A stretch of 64,000 nucleotides of DNA from Ruegeria sp. TM1040 (GTDB taxonomy: Bacteria; Pseudomonadota; Alphaproteobacteria; Rhodobacterales; Rhodobacteraceae), in the NCBI RefSeq assembly GCF_000014065.1, contig NC_008044.1, positions 705,501-769,500 on the forward strand. The letters run 5' to 3'. The notes below the pieces were generated by a model. That model was not told the DNA's origin and did no database searches. It saw nothing but the letters and a program-made list of their open reading frames with translations. Of this stretch, positions 27,627 through 36,677 are shown in pieces; position 1 is the first letter of the stretch; each line of letters opens with the position of its first letter. A program made the translations under genes and the position numbers.

Positions 27627-27767
27627 GCGAGTGATGCTCGATCTCAGCGCGCTTGCCGCGCGGGCCTGCACGGGAATGTCGTTCTGAAGGCGCCCGAGAT
27701 CGGACAGAGGGGTTTTCCTCGCAATGGGCATGGCCTAAACCCTCGGGGAAACCACAAGCGAGCCATC

Positions 27768-28694
27768 ATGACCGACCTTCCTGCTGTGCGCGGGCGCCTG
27801 ACGCCGAACCGAGACCTTTCCGATCTGACTTGGCTGCGTGTCGGAGGTCCAGCGGATTACCTGTTCCAGCCAGCCGATCTGGAGGATCTGCAAGAATTCC
27901 TGCGGAATCTACCGGCAGATATGGACGTCTTTCCCATGGGCGTTGGCTCCAATCTGATTGTGCGTGATGGCGGGTTGCGTTCGGTGGTGATCCGTCTTGG
28001 GCGCGGCTTCAACGGGATCGAGGTCGACGGCGACACGGTGACTGCGGGCGCGGCGGCGCTTGATGCACATGTGGCACGAAAATCGGCCGAGGCAGGAGTG
28101 GACCTGACGTTTCTGCGCACGATCCCCGGCAGTATTGGCGGCGCCGTGCGAATGAACGCGGGGTGCTATGGTTCGTATGTGGCGGATGTCTTTATGTCCG
28201 CGCAGGTGGTGCTGCGGGACGGCAGCCTTGCGACGCTTTCGGCAGAGGATCTGCAGTTCAAGTACCGCCAGACCGAGCTGGCGCCCGGCGCAGTTCTCGT
28301 GTCCGCAACGCTGCGAGGCCCCAAGGGGGACCCGGATGCCCTGGCGGCGCGCATGGAGGACCAGCTGCGCAAACGCGACGAGACCCAGCCGACAAAGGAA
28401 CGCTCTGCGGGGTCCACCTTCCGCAACCCGGCGGGGTTCTCGTCCACTGGCAAGGCGGATGATGTCATGGATCTCAAGGCCTGGAAGGTGATTGACAACG
28501 CAGGCTTGCGCGGTGCCACCCTTGGAGGGGCGCAGATGAGTGAAAAACATTCCAACTTCATGATTAACGCCGGTGGCGCAACCGCCGCCGATCTGGAAGG
28601 ATTGGGCGAAAATGTGCGAAAAAAGGTTTACGCGGACTCAGGCATTTGGCTAGAATGGGAAATCATGCGTGTGGGCGATCCTAAGCGGTCGTGA
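27768..28694 (+). CDS. murB: UDP-N-acetylenolpyruvoylglucosamine reductase
   Basis: 308 residues. FAD-binding segments [17 protein letters not shown] and [20 protein letters not shown]. The catalytic Ser is in [14 protein letters not shown] and the conserved Glu in [11 protein letters not shown] near the C-terminus. The layout is the type II MurB lacking the extra YX-loop insert of E. coli. It reduces enolpyruvyl-UDP-GlcNAc to UDP-MurNAc with NADPH. A 322-bp gap follows before ddl, the only long break in the murB-to-ftsA run, and it holds the candidate promoter for ddl-ftsQA. Confidence 0.96.
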
Positions 28695-29016
28695 CCCTCG
28701 AAAACTCAAGTCAATTCATGAATTTGGGCCGATCAGCGGAATGTCTGATCCGGCTCGGTGGAGCGATCTGAGCAGGGGCATGGTCGTTTGGCTGCTCAAC
28801 TGGCAGGTCACTTTGGTTAATGAAGCGGTAACGCTTTTGTCATAACTTGGACCACGTCAACGCCAGCATCTCGGTGCGCGCAGACAGGACACTACTGCAA
28901 AGGGGAGCAGGCCCCCGATGCTAAGACAGACAAATTGCTGTGCGGGAGCCGGAAAACCGACCCCGTTATAATGATAAAATGGGCGAAAATGCCCGGGTAC
29001 AATTGAGGCAGTGATC
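28695..29016 (+). promoter_or_regulatory. murB-ddl intergenic region with CtrA-like box and a TATAAT
   Basis: No gene is seen. TTAA-TGAAGCG-GTAAC at 28817-28832 matches the CtrA consensus TTAA-N7-TTAAC except for one base. A perfect TATAAT lies at 28967-28972, but I found no good -35 at the right distance. GAGG at 29004-29007 is the ddl ribosome site. This is the most likely promoter region for ddl-ftsQ-ftsA. Confidence 0.45.
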
Positions 29017-29937
29017 GTGGGTGGAGCGAGCGGAACACTCCCGAAGGTTGCGATGTTGATGGGTGGCCCCTCGGCCGAGCGCGAGGTGTCTTTGTCGACG
29101 GGGCGCGAATGCGCCCGCGCACTCAGAGGACAGGGCTACGAGGTGGTCGAGGTCGATGCAGGCCCCGACCTTGTAGCGCAACTCAATGACATCAAACCGG
29201 ATGTGGCTTTCAACGCTCTGCATGGGCGTTGGGGAGAAGACGGGTGTGTGCAGGGGCTTCTTGAGTGGCTGCGCATCCCCTACACCCATTCCGGCGTGCT
29301 GGCCTCTGCACTGGCGATGGACAAGGAGCGCTCCAAGGCGGCCTATCGTACCGCAGGCCTGCCGGTGGTCGACAGTGTGATCGCCGCCAAAGCAGACGTG
29401 ATGGCCCGCCATGTGATCGCGCCGCCCTATGTGGTGAAGCCTAATAATGAGGGTTCGTCGGTTGGCATTTACATCGTTCACGAGGCCACCAACAGCCCGC
29501 CGCAGCTCTCTGAAGAGATGCCTGCACAGGTGATGGTCGAGGCCTATGCGCCTGGTCGCGAGATGACAGTGACCGTGATGGGGGATCGCGCGCTCTGTGT
29601 GACCGACATCCTCACCGATGGCTGGTACGACTATGAGGCCAAATATGCCACGGGTGGCTCGCGCCATGTATTGCCTGCCGAGATCCCGGACGAAATCGCC
29701 GATCTATGCCATGATTACGCCCTGCGCGCCCATCAGGTGCTTGGGTGTCGCGGGATTTCGCGTACGGATTTTCGCTGGGATGAGGCGCGCGGCGCTGATG
29801 GGCTGGTGCTGCTTGAAACCAACACGCAACCGGGGATGACGCCGACCTCGTTATCGCCTGAACAGGCCGAGCATGTTGGTCTCACATTCGGGCAACTGTG
29901 CGCCTGGTTGGTGGAGGACGCGTCATGCGAGCGCTGA
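29017..29937 (+). CDS. ddl: D-alanine--D-alanine ligase
   Basis: 306 residues from a GTG at 29017, 9 nt after GAGG; a GTG two codons upstream is too close to the ribosome site. ATP-grasp enzyme: KVAMLMGGPSAEREVSLSTG at the N-terminus, PYVVKPNNEGSSVGIY for ATP binding, and GCRGISRTDFRWDE with LLETNTQPGMTPTSL for Mg and D-Ala binding. It makes D-Ala-D-Ala for the muropeptide in the cytoplasm. The ftsQ start lies 13 nt inside the end of this gene, which is the usual ddl-ftsQ coupling. Confidence 0.96.
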   Translation: MGGASGTLPKVAMLMGGPSAEREVSLSTGRECARALRGQGYEVVEVDAGPDLVAQLNDIKPDVAFNALHGRWGEDGCVQGLLEWLRIPYTHSGVLASALAMDKERSKAAYRTAGLPVVDSVIAAKADVMARHVIAPPYVVKPNNEGSSVGIYIVHEATNSPPQLSEEMPAQVMVEAYAPGREMTVTVMGDRALCVTDILTDGWYDYEAKYATGGSRHVLPAEIPDEIADLCHDYALRAHQVLGCRGISRTDFRWDEARGADGLVLLETNTQPGMTPTSLSPEQAEHVGLTFGQLCAWLVEDASCER

Positions 29938-30824
29938 CCTCTCGTTTGTCCCGCAGCCGCGCAGGTGAAAGCAAAGCTGACCCAGCGCCTTCACGATTGA
30001 AATACCGGATCCAGCGCTGGATGTTGACGCCGGGCATTCGAACCGGTTTGCGGGTGGGGCTTCCGCTCGGGGTTCTTTTTATCGCTGCCGGGAGTTATCT
30101 GGCCAGCGAGACCCGCCGCGATCATCTGATGGCTCTTTATAATGAGGCCCGCGCCTCCTTTGAGACCCGTCCGGAATTCATGGTCAACGTCATGGCAATC
30201 GACGGCGCGGGCGAAAGTGTGGCGACCGATATTCGCGAGGTGACCTCGCTGGATCTTCCGGTCAGTTCCTTTGATCTTGATCTGGCGGCCATTCGCGATC
30301 TGATCGTGGGGCTTGATCCTGTGAAAACCGCATCGGTGCGGATCCGGCCCGGAGGGATCCTGCAGGTTGATGTGGAAGAGCGCGAACCAGCAATTGTCTG
30401 GCGCAGCCGCGATGGGCTGGCGCTGCTGGATGAGACCGGTGCATTTGTGGCCGAGCTTGGCCAGCGCAGCCTGCATCCGGATCTGCCGCTGATCGCTGGG
30501 CGGGGGGCGGATGAACGCGCTCCCGAGGCACTGCGCCTTTTTGCGGCCGCGCGCCCGCTAGGCAGTCGTTTGCGCGGCATCGTGCGTATCGGCGAGCGCC
30601 GCTGGGACGTGGTTCTGGACCGTGGCCAGCGTATTCAGCTGCCTGTAAAGCGCCCTGTCGCGGCGCTTGAGCGGGTAATCGCGGTCAGCGAAGTCAAAGA
30701 TCTGTTGGAACGGGATGTCGCAGTCGTGGATCTGCGCCTGCCCACGCGTCTAACCGTTAGAATGAACGCGCCAGCCGTAGAGGACTGGTGGCGCATCCGT
30801 CAATTGAATGAGAGCTCCTATTGA
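29925..30824 (+). CDS. ftsQ: Cell division protein FtsQ
   Basis: 299 residues from ATG 29925, inside the ddl 3' end, with GTGGAGG at 29911-29917. A basic cytoplasmic tail (1-45), one membrane segment (VGLPLGVLFIAAGSYLA, about 47-63), a POTRA-like domain (about 85-150, including VTSLDLPVSSFDLDLAAIRD) and the FtsQ beta domain with VDVEEREPAIVWR and QLPVKRPVAALERVI. FtsQ anchors the FtsB-FtsL complex in the divisome. FtsA begins one base after the ftsQ stop, so the pair is tightly coupled. Confidence 0.94.
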   Translation: MRALTSRLSRSRAGESKADPAPSRLKYRIQRWMLTPGIRTGLRVGLPLGVLFIAAGSYLASETRRDHLMALYNEARASFETRPEFMVNVMAIDGAGESVATDIREVTSLDLPVSSFDLDLAAIRDLIVGLDPVKTASVRIRPGGILQVDVEEREPAIVWRSRDGLALLDETGAFVAELGQRSLHPDLPLIAGRGADERAPEALRLFAAARPLGSRLRGIVRIGERRWDVVLDRGQRIQLPVKRPVAALERVIAVSEVKDLLERDVAVVDLRLPTRLTVRMNAPAVEDWWRIRQLNESSY

Positions 30825-30825
30825 T

Positions 30826-32160
30826 ATGACAGACCTGTATCAATCCCAACGTGCGATGCGGCAAATGCGCCGCCAGGCGATGCAACGCGGTGTGGTGGCC
30901 ATTCTGGATGTGGGCAGTTCCAAGATATCCTGCTTGGTACTGAGGTTTGATGGCGTCACGCGCCTGAGCGAAGACAATTCGATCGGGTCTCTTGCGGGGC
31001 AGTCGGGTTTTCGCGTGATTGGCGCGGCGACGACCCGTTCGCGCGGGGTGCAGTTTGGCGAAGTCTGCGCCATGCAGGAAACCGAGCGCGCCATTCGCAC
31101 CGCCGTGCAGGCGGCGCAAAAGATGGCTGAAGTCCGGGTTGACCATGTGATCGCTTGTTTCGCCGGCGCACTGCCGCGGTCTTATGGGCTTGATGCCACG
31201 GTGGAACTCGAAGGGCAGGAAGTCACCGAGAATGAGATCGCACGTGTGCTGGCGGCCTGCGAAGTGCCGGAATACGGCGCCGGGCGCGAGGTTTTGCACG
31301 CGCAACCTGTGAACTTCGCGCTCGACAACCGATCTGGTCTTGAAGACCCGCGCGGCCAGATGGGGCAGGCGCTCTCTGTTGATATGCATATGCTCACGGT
31401 CGAAGCTGCCGCCATCCAGAACCTGGTGCGCTGTGTGCAGCGCTGCGATCTGGAACTGGCGGGGATTGCCTCTTCGGCCTATGTCTCGGGGATCTCAGCC
31501 CTTGTGGAAGATGAGCAAGAACTCGGCGCGGCCTGCATCGACATGGGGGGCGGCACCACTTCGGTGTCGATCTTCATGAAGAAACACATGATCTATGCCG
31601 ATGCGGTGCGCATGGGGGGGGATCACGTTACCAGTGATATTTCCATGGGGCTCGGCGTGCCCACAGCAACTGCCGAGCGGATCAAGACCATGTCTGGCGG
31701 CGTACATGCGACTGGTGCGGATGATCGCGACATGATCGACATCGGCGGCGAGACAGGCGATTGGGAGCGGGATCGCCGCACCGTTAGCCGGGCGGAGCTC
31801 ATTGGGATCATGCGTCCCCGCGTCGAGGAAATCCTGGAAGAAGTGCGCGTCCGTCTCGATGCCGCCGGATTCGACCATCTGCCGAGCCAGCAAATCGTGC
31901 TGACCGGCGGCTCCAGCCAGATCCTCGGGCTTGATGGTCTTGCAAGCCGCATACTCGGCCAGCAAGTGCGCCTTGGGCGACCGATGCGTGTGCATGGTCT
32001 GCCGCAGGCTGTGACCGGGCCGGGCTTTGCCTCTGCCGTCGGCATGTGTCTGTTTGCAGCGCATCCGCAGGACGAGTGGTGGGATTTCGACGCGCCGGTG
32101 GACCGGATGGCTGGCGGCTCGATGCGCCGCGTCGTGCGTTGGTTTAAGGACAACTGGTGA
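30826..32160 (+). CDS. ftsA: Cell division protein FtsA
   Basis: 444 residues from ATG 30826. Actin-like fold: phosphate-1 motif VVAILDVGSSKISCLVLR (about 24-41), SHS2/1C domain after FRVIGAATTRSRGVQFGEV, phosphate-2 ACIDMGGGTTSVSIF, and the adenosine motif IVLTGGSSQILGLDGLA. The C-terminal amphipathic helix MRRVVRWFKDNW is the membrane-targeting sequence. FtsA tethers FtsZ filaments to the inner membrane. A 424-bp gap with DnaA-box-like repeats separates it from ftsZ. Confidence 0.97.
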   Translation: MTDLYQSQRAMRQMRRQAMQRGVVAILDVGSSKISCLVLRFDGVTRLSEDNSIGSLAGQSGFRVIGAATTRSRGVQFGEVCAMQETERAIRTAVQAAQKMAEVRVDHVIACFAGALPRSYGLDATVELEGQEVTENEIARVLAACEVPEYGAGREVLHAQPVNFALDNRSGLEDPRGQMGQALSVDMHMLTVEAAAIQNLVRCVQRCDLELAGIASSAYVSGISALVEDEQELGAACIDMGGGTTSVSIFMKKHMIYADAVRMGGDHVTSDISMGLGVPTATAERIKTMSGGVHATGADDRDMIDIGGETGDWERDRRTVSRAELIGIMRPRVEEILEEVRVRLDAAGFDHLPSQQIVLTGGSSQILGLDGLASRILGQQVRLGRPMRVHGLPQAVTGPGFASAVGMCLFAAHPQDEWWDFDAPVDRMAGGSMRRVVRWFKDNW

Positions 32161-32584
32161 TCTGCGCGGCGCTCGGCAAACCTTTGCCGATTGCCGCGGG
32201 CCTCCACAAAGTTATGCACAGGTTTCCCACAGCTTCTCCACAATGGCCGTGACAGGCCTCCGAGGATCAGTTATATCTACCCTAAACACGCTGAAAATCA
32301 GCGACGTGCGAGGCCGAGCAGAGGATCTCCGCAATCTGAATTCAAGGCTCCGAACCGCCCGCAGTCCGCGCGCGGGGTGATGTCCTGTTGTGTTTCAGGT
32401 TGCCGCGTTACACCATATCTCGCCAGAAGGGCGATATTCGGCAAGTTCCCACGCCTTTTGACCCATATTTTGTGGGCGAATGCGCTTTTGGGGATGACGA
32501 GACTCACGCGTCGCGGTAGGATTAAGGCAGAAGAGTGACAATCGACGCCCTTGCGGGAGGGCTAAAAACACAGGCGGAAAAAGC
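32161..32584 (+). promoter_or_regulatory. ftsA-ftsZ intergenic region
   Basis: 424 bp without a credible gene. The left part holds the DnaA-box-like array at 32200-32242. One GANTC site (GACTC, 32501-32505), the CcrM methylation sequence that GcrA uses, lies about 80 bp before ftsZ. The length implies a separate ftsZ promoter, as in Caulobacter, but I could not fix its -35/-10. Confidence 0.5.
32200..32242 (+). promoter_or_regulatory. Phased DnaA-box-like array upstream of ftsZ
   Basis: TTATGCACA (32212-32220) matches the strict DnaA box TTATNCACA. TTTCCCACA (32223-32231, two mismatches) and TTCTCCACA (32234-32242, one mismatch) follow with starts exactly 11 bp apart. GCCTCCACA (32200-32208) keeps the TCCACA half 12 bp upstream. 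All four have the same orientation, which puts them on one helix face. Confidence 0.6.
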
Positions 32585-34258
32585 ATGACCCTGAACCTTT
32601 CGATGCCCGGACAAGAAGAGCTGAGCCCCAAGATCACCGTCTTTGGGGTTGGTGGTGCGGGCGGGAACGCCGTCAACAACATGATCGCCAAGCAGCTCGA
32701 GGGTGTGGATTTTGTTGTTGCCAACACCGACGCACAGGCGTTGCAGCAAAACGCAGCCAAAAACCGGGTGCAGCTCGGCGTCAAGGTGACCGAAGGCCTT
32801 GGCGCAGGTGCACGCCCCTCGGTCGGCTCTGCTGCCGCTGAGGAAAGCATTGAGCAGATCGTTGACCATCTCGCGGGCGCGCACATGTGCTTTATCACCG
32901 CTGGCATGGGCGGGGGCACCGGAACCGGCGCCGCCCCGATCATCGCGCAGGCCGCGCGTGAGCTTGGTGTGCTGACCGTCGGGGTTGTCACTAAGCCGTT
33001 CCAGTTCGAAGGCGCCAAGCGGATGCGCCAGGCCGAAGAGGGCGTCGAGAGCCTTCAGAAGGTTGTTGATACGCTTATCATCATTCCGAACCAGAACCTG
33101 TTCCGTCTGGCCAATGAGAAGACCACCTTCACCGAAGCCTTCTCTATGGCGGACGATGTGCTTTATCAGGGTGTCAAAGGCGTGACCGACCTGATGGTGC
33201 GTCCGGGCCTCATCAACCTCGACTTTGCGGATGTACGTGCCGTGATGGACGAGATGGGCAAAGCGATGATGGGCACTGGTGAGGCCGAGGGCGAAGATCG
33301 CGCCATCCAGGCCGCCGAAAAAGCCATCGCCAACCCGCTGCTGGACGAAATCAGTCTCAAGGGCGCCAAGGGCGTGCTCATCAACATCACCGGTGCGCAT
33401 GATCTGACCCTGTTTGAACTGGACGAAGCGGCCAACCGCATTCGCGAAGAAGTTGATCCCAACGCCAACATCATCGTGGGCTCCACGCTCGACACCGAGA
33501 TGGAAGGCAAGATGCGCGTCTCCGTGGTTGCAACCGGGATTGATGCGTCTGAGGATGCCAATGAGGTGCCGGTCCCGCGTCGCCCGATGTCCGCGCCGCT
33601 GACCAAAACCGTGAGCGTCGAAGAAAATCGTCAGGCGCCGCTTGAACTCACTGAGCAGGTAGACGCTCCGACGCCCGTCGCCGCGCAAGCCGGTGCAGGC
33701 CAGGAACCTTCGTTGTTTTCCGAGTTTGACGCTGATGAAGGCGCTGCAAGCGACGATGTGATCGAGGACACCAACGAAGCTGCAGATGCCAATGATGGCC
33801 TGCCGCCCCCGGCGTACCAGCCGCAGGCACAGCAGCCCGCACCTCAGCCGCAACCGCAGCCTGCACAACCGGCTGTGACCCAGGCCGAAGTCTTTGTGGC
33901 ACCGCGCGCCCCGGCTCCGGGCACCCCGTCGCAGGATGCCATCGTGCGCCTGCGTGAGGCGGCACAGCGCCACCAGGCCTCGCAGCAACCGCAGCGCCCG
34001 GCACAGCAACCCGCCGCAGCGGCGCCGCAGCAAGAGCGTCGCAGCGCAGAAGCGCAGGAGCAGCGCCGTTTCGGCCTGAACTCGCTGATCAACCGGATGA
34101 CTGGCCACCCGCAAGAGACGTCGCAAAACCGTCCTCAAGCGGCGCAACGGGTCCAGCCCAGCATGCAGAGCGCACAGCCGCAGCAGGCTGAGCAGCCCCA
34201 TGACGAGGATCAAGAGCGCATCGAAATCCCGGCATTCCTGCGCCGTCAAGCCAACTGA
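32585..34258 (+). CDS. ftsZ: Cell division protein FtsZ with long Q/P/A-rich linker
   Basis: 557 residues. The tubulin-like GTPase domain (about 15-320) contains [13 protein letters not shown] and the signature GGGTGTG at 109-115, then NTDAQAL and the T7-loop region [11 protein letters not shown]. After about residue 330 comes a disordered linker of some 200 residues, extremely rich in Gln, Pro and Ala, ending in the conserved C-terminal peptide [12 protein letters not shown] that binds FtsA. Long linkers are known in alphaproteobacteria, but this is at the long end. FtsZ polymerises into the division ring. It is probably transcribed from its own promoter; a terminator follows. Confidence 0.97.
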   Translation: MTLNLSMPGQEELSPKITVFGVGGAGGNAVNNMIAKQLEGVDFVVANTDAQALQQNAAKNRVQLGVKVTEGLGAGARPSVGSAAAEESIEQIVDHLAGAHMCFITAGMGGGTGTGAAPIIAQAARELGVLTVGVVTKPFQFEGAKRMRQAEEGVESLQKVVDTLIIIPNQNLFRLANEKTTFTEAFSMADDVLYQGVKGVTDLMVRPGLINLDFADVRAVMDEMGKAMMGTGEAEGEDRAIQAAEKAIANPLLDEISLKGAKGVLINITGAHDLTLFELDEAANRIREEVDPNANIIVGSTLDTEMEGKMRVSVVATGIDASEDANEVPVPRRPMSAPLTKTVSVEENRQAPLELTEQVDAPTPVAAQAGAGQEPSLFSEFDADEGAASDDVIEDTNEAADANDGLPPPAYQPQAQQPAPQPQPQPAQPAVTQAEVFVAPRAPAPGTPSQDAIVRLREAAQRHQASQQPQRPAQQPAAAAPQQERRSAEAQEQRRFGLNSLINRMTGHPQETSQNRPQAAQRVQPSMQSAQPQQAEQPHDEDQERIEIPAFLRRQAN

Positions 34259-34282
34259 TCGGTCATAAATCACACCCAAAGA

Positions 34283-34307
34283 GACCGCCGAGAGGCGGTC
34301 TTTTTTT
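34283..34307 (+). terminator. Rho-independent terminator of ftsZ
   Basis: GACCGCC (34283-34289), loop GAGA, GGCGGTC (34294-34300), then seven T. It starts 24 nt after the ftsZ stop and separates ftsZ from lpxC. Confidence 0.92.
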
Positions 34308-34456
34308 GTTTTGTTTCAAATGAGTAGAGTGGCTTCGGCGGGGTTTTGCCAAGTTGTAATATTCATGTTTCATTCGGTTACAAAGATTGAATTGAGGCTC
34401 GCGGCAGGAGCGCTTAGGTGTACCGGCGAGACGGTCCCTCAGGGCCGAAGCTATCC

Positions 34457-35404
34457 ATGAGGCACATTGTGCAGAATACGCTCAAAGCAGCAGTCACCTT
34501 TGAAGGCACCGGCCTGCATTCTGGCAAACCGGCCAAGATGGTTGTGCATCCGGCTCCGGCTGGTCACGGCATCACCTTCGTGCGTGTGGACATTGCTCTG
34601 GGCAATACCCTCATTCCGGCACGCTGGGATATGGTGGAGCGCACCGCGCTCTGCACCCGCCTCGTAAACGGGGCCGGGGTATCCGTGTCGACGGTCGAGC
34701 ACATCATGGCAGCGCTTGCAGGCTGTGGTGTTCACAATGCACGTGTGGAGATCGACGGGCCCGAAGTTCCGATCATGGACGGCTCCTCGGCAGAGTTTGT
34801 GCGTGAGATCATGGCCACGGGTATTCAGCGCCTTGGCGTCCCCGTGCGCGCCTGGAAAGTGCTGAAGCCGGTTATGGTTGAAACCGAAGATGCGCGCGCG
34901 ACATTGCTGCCCTGCGATCGACTAAAAATCTCCTTTGATATCGACTTTGCGGAAGAAGGTATTGGCCATCAGAGCCGTGAGCTGGATCTGCGCAACGGTA
35001 CCTTCGCGCGCGAACTTTGCGACAGCCGCACCTTCTGCCGCCGCGCAGATGTCGAGACGATGCAGGCCAACGGTCTTGCGCTTGGTGGTGTGCCGGGCGA
35101 AAACGCGGTCGTGTTTGATGGCCCCACCGTGCATGCAGGGTCCGGCCTTCGCCATCCTGATGAGCCTGTGCGTCACAAGATGCTGGATGCGCTTGGTGAT
35201 CTTGCATTGGCGGGCGCGCCGATCTTTGGTCACTATGTTGGTGAACGGGCAGGGCACTCGCTCACCAATACGCTTCTTCGTGCGCTTTTTGACACCCCTG
35301 GCGCAGTGCGCGAAGTCACCTGCGACCCGATCATGACCGCGCGCCTGCCTGGTCAGGGGCTCGTCTGGTCCGAAATCCCCGCGCAGGTGCGCCGCGTCGC
35401 CTGA
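34457..35404 (+). CDS. lpxC: UDP-3-O-acyl-N-acetylglucosamine deacetylase
   Basis: 315 residues from ATG 34457; GAAG lies 6 nt upstream. Zinc ligands are His82 (in EHIMAAL), His240 and Asp244 (in RHKMLDALGD), and the catalytic base region includes His267 (GERAGHSLTN). IDGPEVPIMDGSSAEF is the family core. It catalyses the first committed step of lipid A synthesis, so the organism makes an LPS outer membrane. The gene follows the ftsZ terminator after 150 bp and ends in its own hairpin. Confidence 0.97.
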   Translation: MRHIVQNTLKAAVTFEGTGLHSGKPAKMVVHPAPAGHGITFVRVDIALGNTLIPARWDMVERTALCTRLVNGAGVSVSTVEHIMAALAGCGVHNARVEIDGPEVPIMDGSSAEFVREIMATGIQRLGVPVRAWKVLKPVMVETEDARATLLPCDRLKISFDIDFAEEGIGHQSRELDLRNGTFARELCDSRTFCRRADVETMQANGLALGGVPGENAVVFDGPTVHAGSGLRHPDEPVRHKMLDALGDLALAGAPIFGHYVGERAGHSLTNTLLRALFDTPGAVREVTCDPIMTARLPGQGLVWSEIPAQVRRVA

Positions 35405-35453
35405 TCCGCGCGGGCCTCATTTAGCGCGCCGCGAAACGGTCGAGTGCTCTTGG

Positions 35454-35482
35454 AAACGGTCGATGACATCGGCCGTTTTTTG
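35454..35482 (+). terminator. Terminator of lpxC
   Basis: AAACGGTCGA pairs with TCGGCCGTTT (one G-U) around TGACA, followed by further T. The block GAAACGGTCGA is duplicated 21 bp upstream (35432-35442), a partial repeat. Confidence 0.85.
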
Positions 35483-35749
35483 CATTTCCGCTGCATCCTG
35501 AGCCGTCCCGTTGCAGGGCATCTGCCAGAAGTTTGGGGTACCTGAACAGGTATGCAGACTTGACCCTCGGCCGCTTTCTCTGCCAATTGAACATCAACAG
35601 TGCGAAAGGCGTTTTGCACATCATATGAATGTGCTAGACCGTGGCGACGCTGTCGCCCACACGAGGGGTCGAACGGCCTCGCCCGCGCCAAGACGCAGGC
35701 GAAAGACGCGGTCGCAAGGCTGTAAACGAGACGGTGAAGTGAGGCAGGA
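35483..35749 (+). promoter_or_regulatory. lpxC-bamD intergenic region with a 19-bp dyad
   Basis: With the lpxC terminator this makes a 345-bp gap with no convincing gene. GCACAT-CATATGA-ATGTGC (35616-35634) is a short dyad centred about 125 bp before bamD that might be an operator. AGGCAGGA just before 35750 is the bamD ribosome site. No clear -35/-10 pair. Confidence 0.3.
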
Positions 35750-36601
35750 ATGATCGGCATCAGGGCAGCAGCCAAAGGGATCGGAGTGGTCGCGCTGATG
35801 GCGACCCTTGCCGCATGCGGCGGCGCGGATGGGGATGCGCAGCGGTCGTCTTTGGATCTTGAAGGGTTCTCGCCCGCCCAGATTTACGAGCGCGGCGAAT
35901 TCGAACTGGCCCGCAGTCGTGAAAAAGATGCGGCCTATTTCTTTTCCGAGGTCGAGCGGCTCTATCCCTATTCCGAATGGGCCAAGCAGTCCCTGATCAT
36001 GCAGGCCTTCACCTACCATCAGGCCGAAGACTACGAGAACAGCCGTTCCGCCGCGCAGCGCTATATTGACTTTTATCCGACAGATGCTGATGCCGCCTAT
36101 GCGCAGTATCTTCTCGCCCTGAGCTACTATGACCAGATTGACGAAGTCGGGCGTGATCAGGGGCTGACCTTCCAGGCTCTGCAAGCGCTGCGGACCGTAA
36201 TCGAGGTCTATCCCGAGAGCGAATATGCCAGCTCTGCCATCCTCAAGTTTGATCTCGCCTTTGACCACCTTGCGGGCAAAGAAATGGAAATCGGTCGCTA
36301 TTATCTGAAACGCCAGCACTATTCGGCAGCGATCAACCGCTTCCGTGTGGTGGTGGAAGATTTCCAGACAACGTCCCACACGGCAGAGGCGCTCTATCGC
36401 CTGATCGAGGCGTATCTGTCGCTTGGTCTCACGGATGAGGCGCAGTCTGCTGGCGCGATCCTCGGTCATAACTTCCAGTCGACTGATTGGTACGAGGATG
36501 GCTATCGGTTGCTGACCGCTCAGGGGTTGAAGCTCAAGGATCGCGGCAACAACTGGCTTGCCAAGATCTATCGTCAGTCGATCAAGGGCCAATGGCTCTG
36601 A
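35750..36601 (+). CDS. bamD: Outer membrane protein assembly factor BamD
   Basis: 283 residues. Lipoprotein signal with the lipobox L20-A-A-C23 (MATLAACGG), so Cys23 is predicted to be lipidated. The mature protein consists of tetratricopeptide-like repeats, including SPAQIYERGEFELARSREKD, FFSEVERLYPYSEWAKQSL and YPTDADAAYAQYLLALSYYD, as in BamD/YfiO. BamD couples BamA to the other lipoproteins in beta-barrel insertion and faces the periplasm. It is followed after 76 bp by recN, a frequent neighbour in alphaproteobacteria. Confidence 0.95.
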   Translation: MIGIRAAAKGIGVVALMATLAACGGADGDAQRSSLDLEGFSPAQIYERGEFELARSREKDAAYFFSEVERLYPYSEWAKQSLIMQAFTYHQAEDYENSRSAAQRYIDFYPTDADAAYAQYLLALSYYDQIDEVGRDQGLTFQALQALRTVIEVYPESEYASSAILKFDLAFDHLAGKEMEIGRYYLKRQHYSAAINRFRVVVEDFQTTSHTAEALYRLIEAYLSLGLTDEAQSAGAILGHNFQSTDWYEDGYRLLTAQGLKLKDRGNNWLAKIYRQSIKGQWL

Positions 36602-36677
36602 CGCACAACAGGACAGCGCATTTGACTCCGGGCGGCGGACTGCGCCGCGCGGATGGCGCTCAACACGGGGCATCTAG

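Noticed and set aside
27633-27686. 17-codon frame [17 protein letters not shown] upstream of murB as a second leader peptide
   Set aside because: No codon run related to a pathway and no convincing ribosome site; looks like chance.
28967-28972. Perfect TATAAT 45 bp before ddl as a full promoter
   Set aside because: No acceptable -35 at 16-18 bp; listed only as part of the regulatory region.
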